Positions 55,668 to 63,845 of a stretch of 64,000 bases of DNA are shown here, in pieces. The position numbers were made by a program, and so were the translations under genes. The DNA lies in the NCBI RefSeq assembly GCF_026162365.1, contig NZ_JAOANW010000007.1, forward strand, positions 291,706 through 355,705. The letters run 5' to 3'. This DNA comes from Nitratireductor luteus. Lineage in GTDB: Bacteria > Pseudomonadota > Alphaproteobacteria > Rhizobiales > Rhizobiaceae. Within the stretch, counting starts at the first letter, position 1; every line of letters starts with the position of its first letter. The notes under the pieces are model-generated. The model saw only the letters and a program-made list of their open reading frames with translations, searched no databases and was not told where the DNA came from.

Positions 55668-55683
55668 GCCGAAGAGGCTGACC

Positions 55684-56487
55684 ATGCGCCATCTCCTGGA
55701 CCGGGCCGGTAGCGCCCCTGCCGCCCTTGTCCTGCTGCTTGCCGCAATGCTGTGCGCCTATTCGGCCGAGTTGCCGGCGCTGACGGGCCGTGTCGTCGAT
55801 CAGGCCGCCATAATAGACGATGCGACCGAACGGCAACTGGTACGGACCCTGGCCGAATTCGAACAGCGCTCGTCGGATCAGATCGCGGTCGCCACCATCC
55901 ATGATCTCGGTGGCGAAGCCATCGAACCCTATGCCAACCGGCTTTTCCGCAGCTGGGGTCTCGGCCAGGCCGGCGAGGACAACGGTATCCTCCTGCTCGT
56001 GGCGGTCGGCGACCGGAAAATGCGCATCGAGGTCGGCTACGGGCTGGAAGGCACGCTGACTGACCTGCATGCCAAGCTGATCATAGAAAATACCATGGTG
56101 CCGGCCTTCCGCGCCGGAAATTTCTCCGGCGGCATCGAGGAGGCGGTCAACGACATCATCATGGTGCTCGAAGGCAACGCCGCCGAGCTTGAAGCGCGTG
56201 CGCGGCGCTTTGCCGAGGAGAATGATGAGCCTGTCTGGCCGGTTGTGCTGTTTCTGGCGGTCTGGGGCACGATGTTCTTCGGCGGCTTCGCTATAGCCTT
56301 CCTGCCCCCGATTTTCGGCCGGAAAATCGGCCCCCGCCATTACAAATGGCTGGGCATGGACTTCAAATACAGTTCGGGCGGCAGCTCGCGCGGCAGATCC
56401 GGCGGCTGGTCGAGCAGCGGAAGCAGCGGCGGCTTTTCCGGCGGCGGCGGTTCGTCCGGCGGCGGCGGCGCGTCGGGGAGTTGGTGA
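55684..56487 (+). CDS. TPM-domain (YgcG-like) protein with Gly/Ser-rich tail
   Basis: A 267-residue membrane protein. It has a signal-like segment (AALVLLLAAMLCAYSAE), a TPM domain (LTGRVVDQAAIIDDATERQL, then NGILLLVAVGDRKMRIEVGYGLEG), a membrane segment (VVLFLAVWGTMFFGGFAIAF), and a C-terminal run of Gly and Ser such as GGGGSSGGGGASGSW. The start at 55684 has GAGG at the right distance; ATG 55657 overlaps lemA. TPM proteins act in photosystem repair in plants; bacterial roles are unclear. Confidence 0.9.
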   Translation: MRHLLDRAGSAPAALVLLLAAMLCAYSAELPALTGRVVDQAAIIDDATERQLVRTLAEFEQRSSDQIAVATIHDLGGEAIEPYANRLFRSWGLGQAGEDNGILLLVAVGDRKMRIEVGYGLEGTLTDLHAKLIIENTMVPAFRAGNFSGGIEEAVNDIIMVLEGNAAELEARARRFAEENDEPVWPVVLFLAVWGTMFFGGFAIAFLPPIFGRKIGPRHYKWLGMDFKYSSGGSSRGRSGGWSSSGSSGGFSGGGGSSGGGGASGSW

Positions 56488-56489
56488 CG

Positions 56490-57122
56490 ATGAGCATATT
56501 GTCCAAAGCCGAACATGACCGCATCGCGGCGGCGATCGCCGAGGCCGAGAGCCAAACGTCCGGCGAAATCTATTGCGTCCTGGCGCAGCGCAGCGACGAC
56601 TATTTCTACCCGTCCGCCTTCTTCGTCGCCCTGTCGATTCTGATCGTCAGCCTGCCGCTGACGGTTCTGGCTCACTATTGGTGGATCGATCTGCGGCCGG
56701 CGGTGCTGCTCGGCGGCCAGCTTGCCGCGCTCGCGACCTCCCTTGCACTCCTGTTGGCGGCGCCACGGCTGCGGCTCCTGCTCGTGCCGCTTCATCTGCG
56801 ATACCGGCGCGCCCACGAAAACGCCATGCGGCAGTTCCTGGCGCGCAACATCCATGTGACACAGAAGCGCACGGGTGTGCTCATCTTCGTGTCCTTGGCC
56901 GAACATTACGCGGAAGTGCTGGCGGATGCCGGCATCGATGCCCGCGTCCCCCAGGAACGGTGGAACGACGCTGTGGAAACGCTGACAGAAGCTGCGAAAA
57001 AGGGCGAACTGACGGATGGGATCGTCGCCACCATCGGGCTTGTCGGTGCTGAACTCGCCACGCATTTCCCCGCTGGGAACACCAATCCCAACGAACTGGA
57101 CAATCACGTGATCGATATCTGA
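56490..57122 (+). CDS. Second TPM-domain membrane protein
   Basis: A 210-residue protein. An N-terminal helix (LSKAEHDRIAAAIAEAESQT) begins the domain, two hydrophobic segments follow (SILIVSLPLTVLAHYWWI and GGQLAALATSLALLLAAP), and a C-terminal TPM-like part contains TGVLIFVSLAEHYAEVLADAGI and RWNDAVETLTEAAKKGEL. It starts two bases after the preceding stop. With LemA and the other TPM protein it forms a three-gene unit. Confidence 0.88.
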   Translation: MSILSKAEHDRIAAAIAEAESQTSGEIYCVLAQRSDDYFYPSAFFVALSILIVSLPLTVLAHYWWIDLRPAVLLGGQLAALATSLALLLAAPRLRLLLVPLHLRYRRAHENAMRQFLARNIHVTQKRTGVLIFVSLAEHYAEVLADAGIDARVPQERWNDAVETLTEAAKKGELTDGIVATIGLVGAELATHFPAGNTNPNELDNHVIDI

Positions 57123-57322
57123 GAGACTGAATTGGAAGTCGTTCCGGCGCGGTGAAAATGGTTTTTGCGAGCACCCGAACACAGGAAGATGCTATTTGCA
57201 GACCGCCAGGAAGCCTTTTGATCAGGTTCGGCCGGAAAGCCCCCCGATACCCCAAAAGTTTATCCCCGATGAAACGCTTGTTCTTGCCTCGACCCCGCCC
57301 GCGCGGCTATGGTTAACAAATC

Positions 57323-57829
57323 ATGAAGACACTGGCGATCGACATAAGAAAAGCTGAGCCTCATGACGCCGATGCGATTGCATCGGTGCACGACCGGGCC
57401 TGGCGCGGCGCCTATGCTGGCATTATTCCCCACAAGGCGCTCAACAGGATGGTCGGTCGGCGCGGTACGAACTGGTGGGCTGACGCCATTAAGCGCAGGG
57501 CGACCGTGCTCGTCGTGGAAATCGGCGGCGAAGTCGCCGGCTACGCGACGCTGGGTCGCAACAGGGCGCGCGAGCTCAAGCAGCAGGGCGAGATCTACGA
57601 GCTTTACCTCAGCCCCGAATATCAGGGCATCGGCCTCGGCACGCGCCTGTTCTCCGCCGCGCGCGAAATGCTGCGCGACCACGGTTTCAACGGACTTGTG
57701 GTCTGGGCGCTCGAGGAGAACGAGGGGGCGCTATCCTTCTATGAAGGCGCCGGAGGCAAGGACATCGCCGAAGGTGTGGAAGTCTTCGAGAGCAAGGCCC
57801 TGCGCAAGATCGCCTTCGCCTGGGCCTGA
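57323..57829 (+). CDS. GNAT-family N-acetyltransferase
   Basis: A 168-residue acetyltransferase: IDIRKAEPHDADAIASVHDR at the start, VVEIGGEVAGYATLGRNRAR, and the acetyl-CoA loop SPEYQGIGLGTRLFSAAREM (about 92-111), ending VVWALEENEGALSFYEGAGG. The substrate is unknown. It is on the same strand as the LemA unit but 200 bases further on, so it may be separate. Confidence 0.88.
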   Translation: MKTLAIDIRKAEPHDADAIASVHDRAWRGAYAGIIPHKALNRMVGRRGTNWWADAIKRRATVLVVEIGGEVAGYATLGRNRARELKQQGEIYELYLSPEYQGIGLGTRLFSAAREMLRDHGFNGLVVWALEENEGALSFYEGAGGKDIAEGVEVFESKALRKIAFAWA

Positions 57830-57958
57830 CGACCTCGCAATCGCGTCTTCAGGCCGGTCTTCGGGCAAAAAAACCCCCTTGCGCCAATCGCCGCATTGCC
57901 TGCGGGAGCGAGAGCGGGTAGTCACCCCCCCAGCTTTCAACCATTCGCGGGAAATTTC

Positions 57959-58501
57959 ATGCGCATCGAAGCCATCTCCATTGGCGACAATCCCCCTGAA
58001 GACGTGAACGTCATCATCGAGGTCCCGGTCGGCGGCCAGCCGATCAAGTACGAGATGGATAAGGAAGCCGGCACCCTCATCGTCGACCGCTTCCTCTATA
58101 CGCCGATGACCTATCCGGGCAATTACGGCTTCGTGCCGCACACCTTGTCCGACGACGGGGATCCGATAGACGTCCTGGTCTGCAACACCCGCCAGCTCAT
58201 CCCCGGCTGTGTCATCAACGTACGCCCGATCGGCGTGCTGATCATGGAAGACAATTCCGGCCAGGACGAAAAGATCGTCGCGGTGCCGTCGCCGCACCTG
58301 ACGCGCCGTTACGAAAAGGTCTCGAATTACACCGACCTTCCGGAGATCACGCTGCAGCAGATCCAGCACTTCTTCGAGCACTACAAGGATCTGGAGCCCG
58401 GCAAATGGGTCAAGATCGGCGACTGGATGGATGCCGCCGCCGCCCGTCGCCTGATCACCGAGGCCATTGAGCGAGCCAAAAAGCCGGACGCCGCCGCCTA
58501 G
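57959..58501 (+). CDS. ppa: Inorganic pyrophosphatase
   Basis: Hydrolyses pyrophosphate to phosphate, pulling biosynthetic reactions forward. The 180-residue family I enzyme has [38 protein letters not shown] with the active-site Tyr residues, and [11 protein letters not shown], the metal-binding Asp signature. The start at 57959 matches the family N-terminus ([20 protein letters not shown]). The upstream in-frame extension is not real. Confidence 0.96.
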   Translation: MRIEAISIGDNPPEDVNVIIEVPVGGQPIKYEMDKEAGTLIVDRFLYTPMTYPGNYGFVPHTLSDDGDPIDVLVCNTRQLIPGCVINVRPIGVLIMEDNSGQDEKIVAVPSPHLTRRYEKVSNYTDLPEITLQQIQHFFEHYKDLEPGKWVKIGDWMDAAAARRLITEAIERAKKPDAAA

Positions 58502-58502
58502 A

Positions 58503-58547
58503 GCATGATCCCGAAAAGTGGATGCCGGTTTTCGGGATAGATCGTGC
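58503..58547. repeat. Dispersed palindromic repeat, family A (copy 2)
   Basis: GCATGATCCCGAAAAGTGG and CCGGTTTTCGGGATAGATC resemble the copies at 137, 33687 and 41296. It begins immediately after the ppa stop and may end its transcript. Confidence 0.68.
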
Positions 58548-58583
58548 TAGAGCAGATCGTCGTTACACTGAAACGCTGTTCTG

Positions 58584-58651
58584 CTCTATCTACTTGTTTT
58601 TACCGCATTTGTGCGACGTCAGGTGATTCCACCTGACTGCAAAATTCTCTA
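58584..58651. repeat. Dispersed repeat, family C (copy 2)
   Basis: CTCTATCTACTTGTTTTTACC to AAAATTCTCT matches 51793-51861 with few differences. It includes the small hairpin GTCAGGTGATTCCACCTGAC. Confidence 0.68.
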
Positions 58652-58663
58652 AAACAAGGAGCT

Positions 58664-58701
58664 GGATGGTGGTGACGATTCAACGAAGCGTCATCGCGAT
58701 C
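58664..58701. repeat. Dispersed palindromic repeat, family B (copy 3)
   Basis: GATGGTGGTGACGATTCAAC followed by GAAGCGTCATCGCGATC resembles the copies at 25955 and 48132. Confidence 0.55.
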
Positions 58702-59016
58702 TGGAGGGGGCGACGACGATGCGGTGGGGGTTCAAATAGATCATCGTCATCCCGGCCGACCGCGGGGAGAGCCGGGGCCTGTTGGAAGACCATCGAAGAG
58801 CGGCCCGGTTCTCGCCGGGCGCGCTCCGGCACCTTCTGCGGAAATCAGCCACGCCTCTCAATGGATCCCGGCTCTGCGTGGCTTTGCCGCTGGGCCGGGA
58901 TGACCACGAGGTGGAGCACCCAGCCTGTCAATCCCCGAAGCATTATCCGGGGCCTTATCGGCCACCGATTGCAGGGCGCGGCCCGGTCCGCCCCCGCCCT
59001 GCCGTGAAGTATTGTC

Positions 59017-60453
59017 CTATAGGCCGCCCATCCCGTCGGAACCGATATAGGCGATGCGCAGCATGTTGGTCGCGCCAGGCGTGCGCAGCGGCACCCCCGC
59101 CGTGATGATCACCCTGTCGCCCGGCTTCACGAATTTTTCCTCATAAGCGATGCGGCAGGCGCGATCCACCATGTCGTCGAGATCGTGGGCATCCGGAGAG
59201 ACCACGCAATGGGTTCCCCAGACGAGGCTGAGCCGCCGCGCCGTCTCCACCACCGGCGACAGCGCGATGATCGGCACCATCGGCCGCTCGCGCGCCGCGC
59301 GCAGCCCGGTTGTGCCGGACGAGGTGTAGGTGATGATGGCCGAGAGCTTGAGCGTCTCGGCAATCTGCCTGGAGGCCAGTGAAATGGCGTCGGCGCCCGT
59401 CGGCTCCGGGTCGCTCCGCTGGGCGTAGACAATACCCTGATATGTCGGATCACGCTCGACCTGGACGGCAATGGAATCCATCGTCGCGACGGCCTCGACC
59501 GGATATTCGCCGGCGGCCGATTCGGCCGAAAGCATTATCGCGTCGGCGCCTTCGAAGACGGCCGTGGCCACGTCGGAAACCTCGGCCCGCGTGGGCACCG
59601 GTGCCGTGATCATGGATTCCAGCATCTGGGTGGCCACGACAACCGGCTTGCCAGCGCGGCGGCAGGCCCGGATGATCTGTTTCTGGATTCCGGGAACGGC
59701 CTCCAGCGGCATCTCCACGCCGAGATCGCCGCGAGCGACCATCAGGGCATCGGAAAGCTCCAGTATTTCCGGCAGACGCTTTACGGCCTGGGGCTTCTCG
59801 ATCTTGGCCATGAGCGCGGCGCGCCCCCGGGCCACCTTACGCACCTCGGCCAGATCCTGCGGCCGCTGGATGAAGGACAGCCCGATCCAGTCGACACCCG
59901 TCGCCAGCACGGCATCAAGGTCCTTTCGGTCCTTTTCCGTGAGCGCGCCCAGCGGCAGGTCGGTGTCGGGCAGGCTGACGCCCTTGCGGTCGGAAATCTT
60001 GTTGCCGGCGACCACCTTGCAGCGGATTGCGCGGCCGTCGTTGCTCACCGCCTCGAGCTGCAGGCGCCCGTCATCGATGAGGAGACGATGCCCAGGCTCC
60101 ACGGATTTGAGAATCTCAGGGTGTGGCAGATGCACGCGGGTGGCATTGCCGGGCTCGGGATTGTCGTCGAACGTGAATTCCTGGCCGACGTCCAGCGCAA
60201 CCTTCTTCTCGGCAAATGCGCCGACGCGCAGTTTCGGCCCTTGCAGATCGGCGAGAATGCCTATCGGCCTGCCTGCTTCCTTTTCGACGGTCCTGATGCG
60301 GTCGACGAGGGTGCGCATCAGATCGTGATCGGCATGGCTCATATTGATGCGGAAGACGTCCGCCCCGGCCTTATGCAGCTTGGCGATCATTTCCAGGCTA
60401 GACGACGCTGGGCCGAGCGTGGCGAGAATCTTGACTTTTCTGCTGCGCTTCAT
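59017..60453 (-). CDS. pyk: Pyruvate kinase
   Basis: Transfers phosphate from PEP to ADP in glycolysis, 478 residues. Signatures are KVKILATLGPASS at the start, FRINMSHADHD, GRAALMAKIEKPQAVKRLPEI with the catalytic Lys, and LMVARGDLGVEMPLEAVPGIQ. PVVVATQMLESMI is a further family part. Its start overlaps the stop of the DUF1036 gene by four bases, so the DUF1036 gene and pyk are translated together. Confidence 0.97.
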   Translation of the reverse strand: MKRSRKVKILATLGPASSSLEMIAKLHKAGADVFRINMSHADHDLMRTLVDRIRTVEKEAGRPIGILADLQGPKLRVGAFAEKKVALDVGQEFTFDDNPEPGNATRVHLPHPEILKSVEPGHRLLIDDGRLQLEAVSNDGRAIRCKVVAGNKISDRKGVSLPDTDLPLGALTEKDRKDLDAVLATGVDWIGLSFIQRPQDLAEVRKVARGRAALMAKIEKPQAVKRLPEILELSDALMVARGDLGVEMPLEAVPGIQKQIIRACRRAGKPVVVATQMLESMITAPVPTRAEVSDVATAVFEGADAIMLSAESAAGEYPVEAVATMDSIAVQVERDPTYQGIVYAQRSDPEPTGADAISLASRQIAETLKLSAIITYTSSGTTGLRAARERPMVPIIALSPVVETARRLSLVWGTHCVVSPDAHDLDDMVDRACRIAYEEKFVKPGDRVIITAGVPLRTPGATNMLRIAYIGSDGMGGL

Positions 60454-60968
60454 GGGTTGGGTGTTCCCGTGACGGCGGCCGCGCCGTTGGCTGCGGTGGG
60501 GTCCGGCGTCGGACCGTCGGTCAGCTGCACCATCCAGTTCTCCTGTTCGCCTGTGTCATGTTCCTGGAAGCCCGCGCGCTGGAAGCCGCGGGCAAAACAA
60601 TCGTTCACGCCGGCAATCTTGAATTCCTTGTCGGCGACGCACATTTCGATTTCACCTTCCCATCGGCCGCCCCGCGCGGCGTCCTCGGCGTAGAGGTAGT
60701 AGTAGCGCGATTCGAGCGGGCCCTCGATAAGCGTCTTGCAGCTCGAAGCGTCGATATGCCACCAGCCTTCGCTGATCCAGCCGGCGCGTGCGCGGTAGCC
60801 GATAGCTACGCCGACGAGATTCTGCGTTGCGTTGCACACACGGAAATCCGCCCGGGCGGGCGTCGGGCCCACCGCATAAAATCCCAACGCGGCGGCGGCC
60901 GCGAGAACGGACTTGCGCAAGCTTATCTTCAGGCTCCCAAACGGCATTTTCTGCTTCTGCTTCGACAT
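60450..60968 (-). CDS. DUF1036 exported protein
   Basis: A 172-residue exported protein. The signal segment is SVLAAAAALGFYAVGPTPARA, and the mature DUF1036 part begins DFRVCNATQNLVGVAIGYRA, with WWHIDASSCKTLIEGPLESR, a pattern of Trp and Cys found throughout the family. The last 25 residues are Pro/Ala/Thr-rich. Function is unknown, but its coupling with pyk is common in alphaproteobacteria. Confidence 0.9.
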   Translation of the reverse strand: MSKQKQKMPFGSLKISLRKSVLAAAAALGFYAVGPTPARADFRVCNATQNLVGVAIGYRARAGWISEGWWHIDASSCKTLIEGPLESRYYYLYAEDAARGGRWEGEIEMCVADKEFKIAGVNDCFARGFQRAGFQEHDTGEQENWMVQLTDGPTPDPTAANGAAAVTGTPNP

Positions 60969-61123
60969 TTCAGCCTGCCATCCTTTTCGGCAATGTGGGT
61001 CCCCGTGTCAACGCGCCCGCCCGGCTGAATTGTTTAGCCCCCGCGCCGGTTGACCCTTTGCCGCCATGCGCCGATATGATCGGGTGGAGCGCGATTTCTG
61101 CAAAGCCATGGAGACGAGGACTG

Positions 61124-61432
61124 ATGACCCCTTTGAGCGAGGAACAAAAGCGCGATCTCGAGGCAGCCGCCTTTCGCCGGTTGGTCTCCCATCTGCGCGA
61201 GCGAACGGACGTGCAGAATATCGACCTGATGAATCTGGCGGGATTTTGCCGCAACTGCCTGTCCAACTGGTATCGCGAGGCGGCGGCGGAAGCCGGCATC
61301 GCCCTCGACAAGGCGCAGTCGCGCGAGATCGTCTACGGCATGCCCTATGATGAGTGGCGGGACAAATATCAGAGGGAGGCAACTCCCGAACAGGCCGGCG
61401 CCTTCCGGGAAAACCGCCCCAAAGACCATTGA
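61124..61432 (+). CDS. DUF1244 domain-containing protein
   Basis: A 102-residue cytoplasmic protein. The family core is FRRLVSHLRERTDVQNIDLM, NLAGFCRNCLSNWYREAAAE with a CxxC pair that may bind metal, and SREIVYGMPYDEWRDKYQRE. GAGGACTG precedes ATG 61124. Function is unknown. It is divergent from the DUF1036-pyk pair and next to gapR, a stable order in Rhizobiales. Confidence 0.9.
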   Translation: MTPLSEEQKRDLEAAAFRRLVSHLRERTDVQNIDLMNLAGFCRNCLSNWYREAAAEAGIALDKAQSREIVYGMPYDEWRDKYQREATPEQAGAFRENRPKDH

Positions 61433-61624
61433 AACGAGCTGGTTTTGGCCGAATCTCAGCTCGTTTTGGCCCGTTTTGACGCCATTTTCGCCGGGAAAAG
61501 GTGGTCTCGGATCATTTTTCTATCGCTTATTCGGGCTTGACCGAAGCGGGTGGCTGATGCATCGAACCGCAGTCCTTTCGCGCGCCCTGAGTCGCGCCTT
61601 TCCCACCAGATTCCGGAGTTCGCC

Positions 61625-61888
61625 ATGGCCGATGACATCACCAATGAAACCGCGCAAACCGTTGCCGCCGGACAGCTACGGTCCTTTATCGAGCGCATCG
61701 AGCGACTGGAAGAAGAAAAGCAGACGATCTCCGAGGACATCAAGGAAATCTATGCCGAAATGAAGGGCACGGGCTTCGACACGAAGGCGGTCCGCACCAT
61801 CGTGCGCCTGCGCAAGAAGGACCAGGCAGAGCGGCAGGAAGAAGAGGCGATGATCGACCTCTACAAGGCTGCGCTGGGAATGGCCTGA
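61625..61888 (+). CDS. gapR: GapR-family nucleoid-associated protein (DUF2312)
   Basis: An 87-residue coiled-coil protein. [20 protein letters not shown] and [20 protein letters not shown] are the GapR core, ending [17 protein letters not shown]. In Caulobacter GapR binds AT-rich, overtwisted DNA ahead of polymerases and is needed for growth. The start at 61625 is the family N-terminus; an upstream in-frame ATG adds 25 unlike residues. Confidence 0.93.
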   Translation: MADDITNETAQTVAAGQLRSFIERIERLEEEKQTISEDIKEIYAEMKGTGFDTKAVRTIVRLRKKDQAERQEEEAMIDLYKAALGMA

Positions 61889-61921
61889 GCGGGAATCGGG
61901 GTCAGGGGAATATTGTCCGGC

Positions 61922-61997
61922 TGGTGGAGCTGAGGGGAATCGAACCCCTGACCTCATCATTGCGAACGATGCGCTCTCCCATCTGAGCTACAGCCCC
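61922..61997 (-). tRNA. tRNA-Ala (anticodon CGC)
   Basis: On the minus strand the acceptor begins GGGGCTG and ends CAGCTCC plus A, with CCA encoded. The G3-U70 pair that marks alanine tRNA is present. The anticodon loop is TTCGCAA (anticodon CGC, reading GCG). D arm GTAGCTCAGATGGGAGAGCG and T arm GGGGTTCGATTCCCC are standard. Confidence 0.96.
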
Positions 61998-62130
61998 GTT
62001 CAGCCTGGATGCCGCGCATTTATTGCCAGGGGACCGTCGGTGTCAAGCATCGCGTTTGCGGGCTTGCCGTCGCGGGCGGCAGTGTCTACATGTCGCGAAA
62101 CCTTCGTTCCAGGCGGCCACGGAGAACCGT

Positions 62131-62421
62131 ATGACTGCGCTCTTTCAGACCATTATCATGGCGCTCGACATTTATTGGTGGCTGATCATCGGATCCGCGA
62201 TCTTTTCCTGGCTCTACGCCTTCAACGTGGTCAACCCGAACAACCAGTTCGTGGGCACGATCGGCAACTTCCTGTACAGGGTCACCGAGCCCGCGCTGCG
62301 GCCGATCCGCAATGTCATGCCCGATCTCGGCGGCATCGACATTTCGCCCATCATCCTGCTTCTCCTGCTCTTCTTCGTGCGGCAGTTCATCATCACGACG
62401 GTGGCGCCGGCCATTCTCTGA
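62131..62421 (+). CDS. YggT-family membrane protein
   Basis: A 96-residue inner-membrane protein with two long hydrophobic segments ([20 protein letters not shown] and [20 protein letters not shown]). [32 protein letters not shown] is the YggT signature. The family may affect osmotic shock survival and division in some bacteria. Its stop overlaps the start of the DUF167 gene. Confidence 0.92.
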   Translation: MTALFQTIIMALDIYWWLIIGSAIFSWLYAFNVVNPNNQFVGTIGNFLYRVTEPALRPIRNVMPDLGGIDISPIILLLLLFFVRQFIITTVAPAIL

Positions 62422-62747
62422 TGAACGACTTCCACGCACCGTTCTTCCGCGCTGGCGCGGACGGCGTGGAAATCCTGGTGCGCCTGACGCCGCGATCGTC
62501 GCGCGATGCCGTGGAAGGCGTTGGCGAAACCGATGACGGGCGACGTCGTCTGAAGGCGCGGGTGCGCGCCATCCCCGAAAAAGGCAAGGCCAACAAGGCC
62601 CTGGAAAAACTGATCGGCAAGTGGCTCGACGTCGCTCCCTCCGCAGTCCATGTTACCGGCGGGTCGACCGCGCGACTGAAGACAGTCGCCATTTCCGGCG
62701 AGCCGGCCGAGCTTGCAAGACGCCTTCAAGCGCTTGTGACCATCTGA
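62421..62747 (+). CDS. DUF167 (YggU) family protein
   Basis: A 108-residue protein. ILVRLTPRSSRDAVEGVGETD and VRAIPEKGKANKALEKLIGKWLDV are the family's conserved parts, ending STARLKTVAISG. Function is unknown. It overlaps the yggT-like gene by one base; yggT-yggU pairs are widespread in bacteria. Confidence 0.92.
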   Translation: MNDFHAPFFRAGADGVEILVRLTPRSSRDAVEGVGETDDGRRRLKARVRAIPEKGKANKALEKLIGKWLDVAPSAVHVTGGSTARLKTVAISGEPAELARRLQALVTI

Positions 62748-62834
62748 TGTATCAGGGCCTCATCATGCTGTGGCCGGTGCACAGATTCAAAGAGTTAGGG
62801 CGCCCCTTGTGAGTCCGGATGCAGGCACGGCGCT

Positions 62835-63422
62835 CTAGAGCCGGTCGCCCGTCCGCGCATCCATGATGCTGATGAGCGCGCGTTGTGCGGCCCGCTTCAT
62901 CGGATAGACGTCGAGCATGCGACGGTAGACCTTCAGCGCTTCATCCTCGTAACCGGTCCGGCGCAGAATGCCCGCCAGACCGCTCATCGCGCCGAAATGG
63001 CGGGGTTCAACCGACAGCGCCCGCGAAAGATCCGACATGGCGCGGTCGTAATCATCCATCATCAGATGAACCAGGGCCCGGCTGTTCCAGCCTTCCACAT
63101 AGTCCGGATAGAGCGTGACTGCCTGGTCGAGAAGATCGAGAGCGACGTGGAATTTCTCGTCGCCGGCTGCCTTCTGCGCCCATTGCAGGAGCAGTTCGGC
63201 CGTGTCGCCGCCCTCCATCGTCCACTCACGCTCGATACGCCGGGCAATGCGCTGGGCGGCCACTTCGTTGGTCTCGCGCTTGAGATCGTCAAACAACTGG
63301 TCGATGGTCCCGCCGACCGCCGAGGTCTCGACAGCAGCATCGGCTGCCGCCTCATCGGAAGACGCCGACAGAGGCCACATCAGGGCCGGCAGAAGGAGTA
63401 TGAAGCAAACAAAATGGCGCAT
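62835..63422 (-). CDS. Exported tetratricopeptide repeat protein
   Basis: A 195-residue protein with a signal peptide (FVCFILLLPALMWPLSASSD) and about three TPR-like helical pairs between residues 75 and 185 (HVALDLLDQAVTLYPDYVEG, NSRALVHLMMDDYDRAMSDL, EDEALKVYRRMLDVYPMKRA). It is probably a periplasmic scaffold. Partners are unknown. It lies downstream of rpmJ on the same strand. Confidence 0.88.
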   Translation of the reverse strand: MRHFVCFILLLPALMWPLSASSDEAAADAAVETSAVGGTIDQLFDDLKRETNEVAAQRIARRIEREWTMEGGDTAELLLQWAQKAAGDEKFHVALDLLDQAVTLYPDYVEGWNSRALVHLMMDDYDRAMSDLSRALSVEPRHFGAMSGLAGILRRTGYEDEALKVYRRMLDVYPMKRAAQRALISIMDARTGDRL

Positions 63423-63474
63423 GGCACGAGATTACCCGCACCAGCGCTTCTATAAAAGTGAAAACCGCGTGATC

Positions 63475-63496
63475 GCCGCCGGTCAGACCCGGCGGC
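63475..63496 (-). terminator. Hairpin after rpmJ, possible terminator
   Basis: GCCGCCGG (63475-63482) pairs with CCGGCGGC (63489-63496) around a 6-base loop, seven bases beyond the rpmJ stop. There is no direct T-run. Confidence 0.45.
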
Positions 63497-63502
63497 AGTG
63501 CC

Positions 63503-63628
63503 TCAGCCCTGGCGGGCCTTGAAGCGCGGATTGGACTTGTTGATGATGTAGATGCGGCCCTTGCGGCGAACCAGGCGGTTCTCCCGGTGGCGGGTCTTGA
63601 GCGCCTTGAGCGAGTTCTTGATCTTCAT
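63503..63628 (-). CDS. rpmJ: 50S ribosomal protein L36 (type B, zinc-free)
   Basis: A 41-residue ribosomal protein, [20 protein letters not shown] then [21 protein letters not shown]. It has no cysteine, so it is the zinc-independent type, the usual one in rhizobia. It is too short for most ORF cut-offs. The translation was read codon by codon from the ATG at 63628. Confidence 0.93.
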   Translation of the reverse strand: MKIKNSLKALKTRHRENRLVRRKGRIYIINKSNPRFKARQG

Positions 63629-63845
63629 TGGTCTTGCCCGTCAATCGGCCGTATGGCCACAATGGTTCAGGAGGCGCCGCCTCCAATGGAAAGGCGCGCC
63701 AAGCGGGCGCGCCGTAATTCGAGTGGGCTCATAGACGACATGACGCTCCCGTGTCAAGGTTTGCGGTATATTGGCCCGTCCTCGATCAACCGATTCCAGC
63801 TTGCCGCGAAAAAAGGGCCGGCATTTTTTCGACAGGGGGAATTCG

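Larger units (their letters stand above)
58502..59016. other. Intergenic region after ppa, full of dispersed repeats
   Basis: More than 500 bases with no gene. It contains family A (58503-58547), family C (58584-58651), family B (58664-58701) and an inverted repeat GTCATCCCGGCC (58746-58757) / GGCCGGGATGAC (58893-58904) with a 135-base interior. Small hairpins GCAGGGCG/CGCCCTGC (58971-59002) lie next to the pyk end. All appear to be rhizobial intergenic repeats stacked together. Confidence 0.65.
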
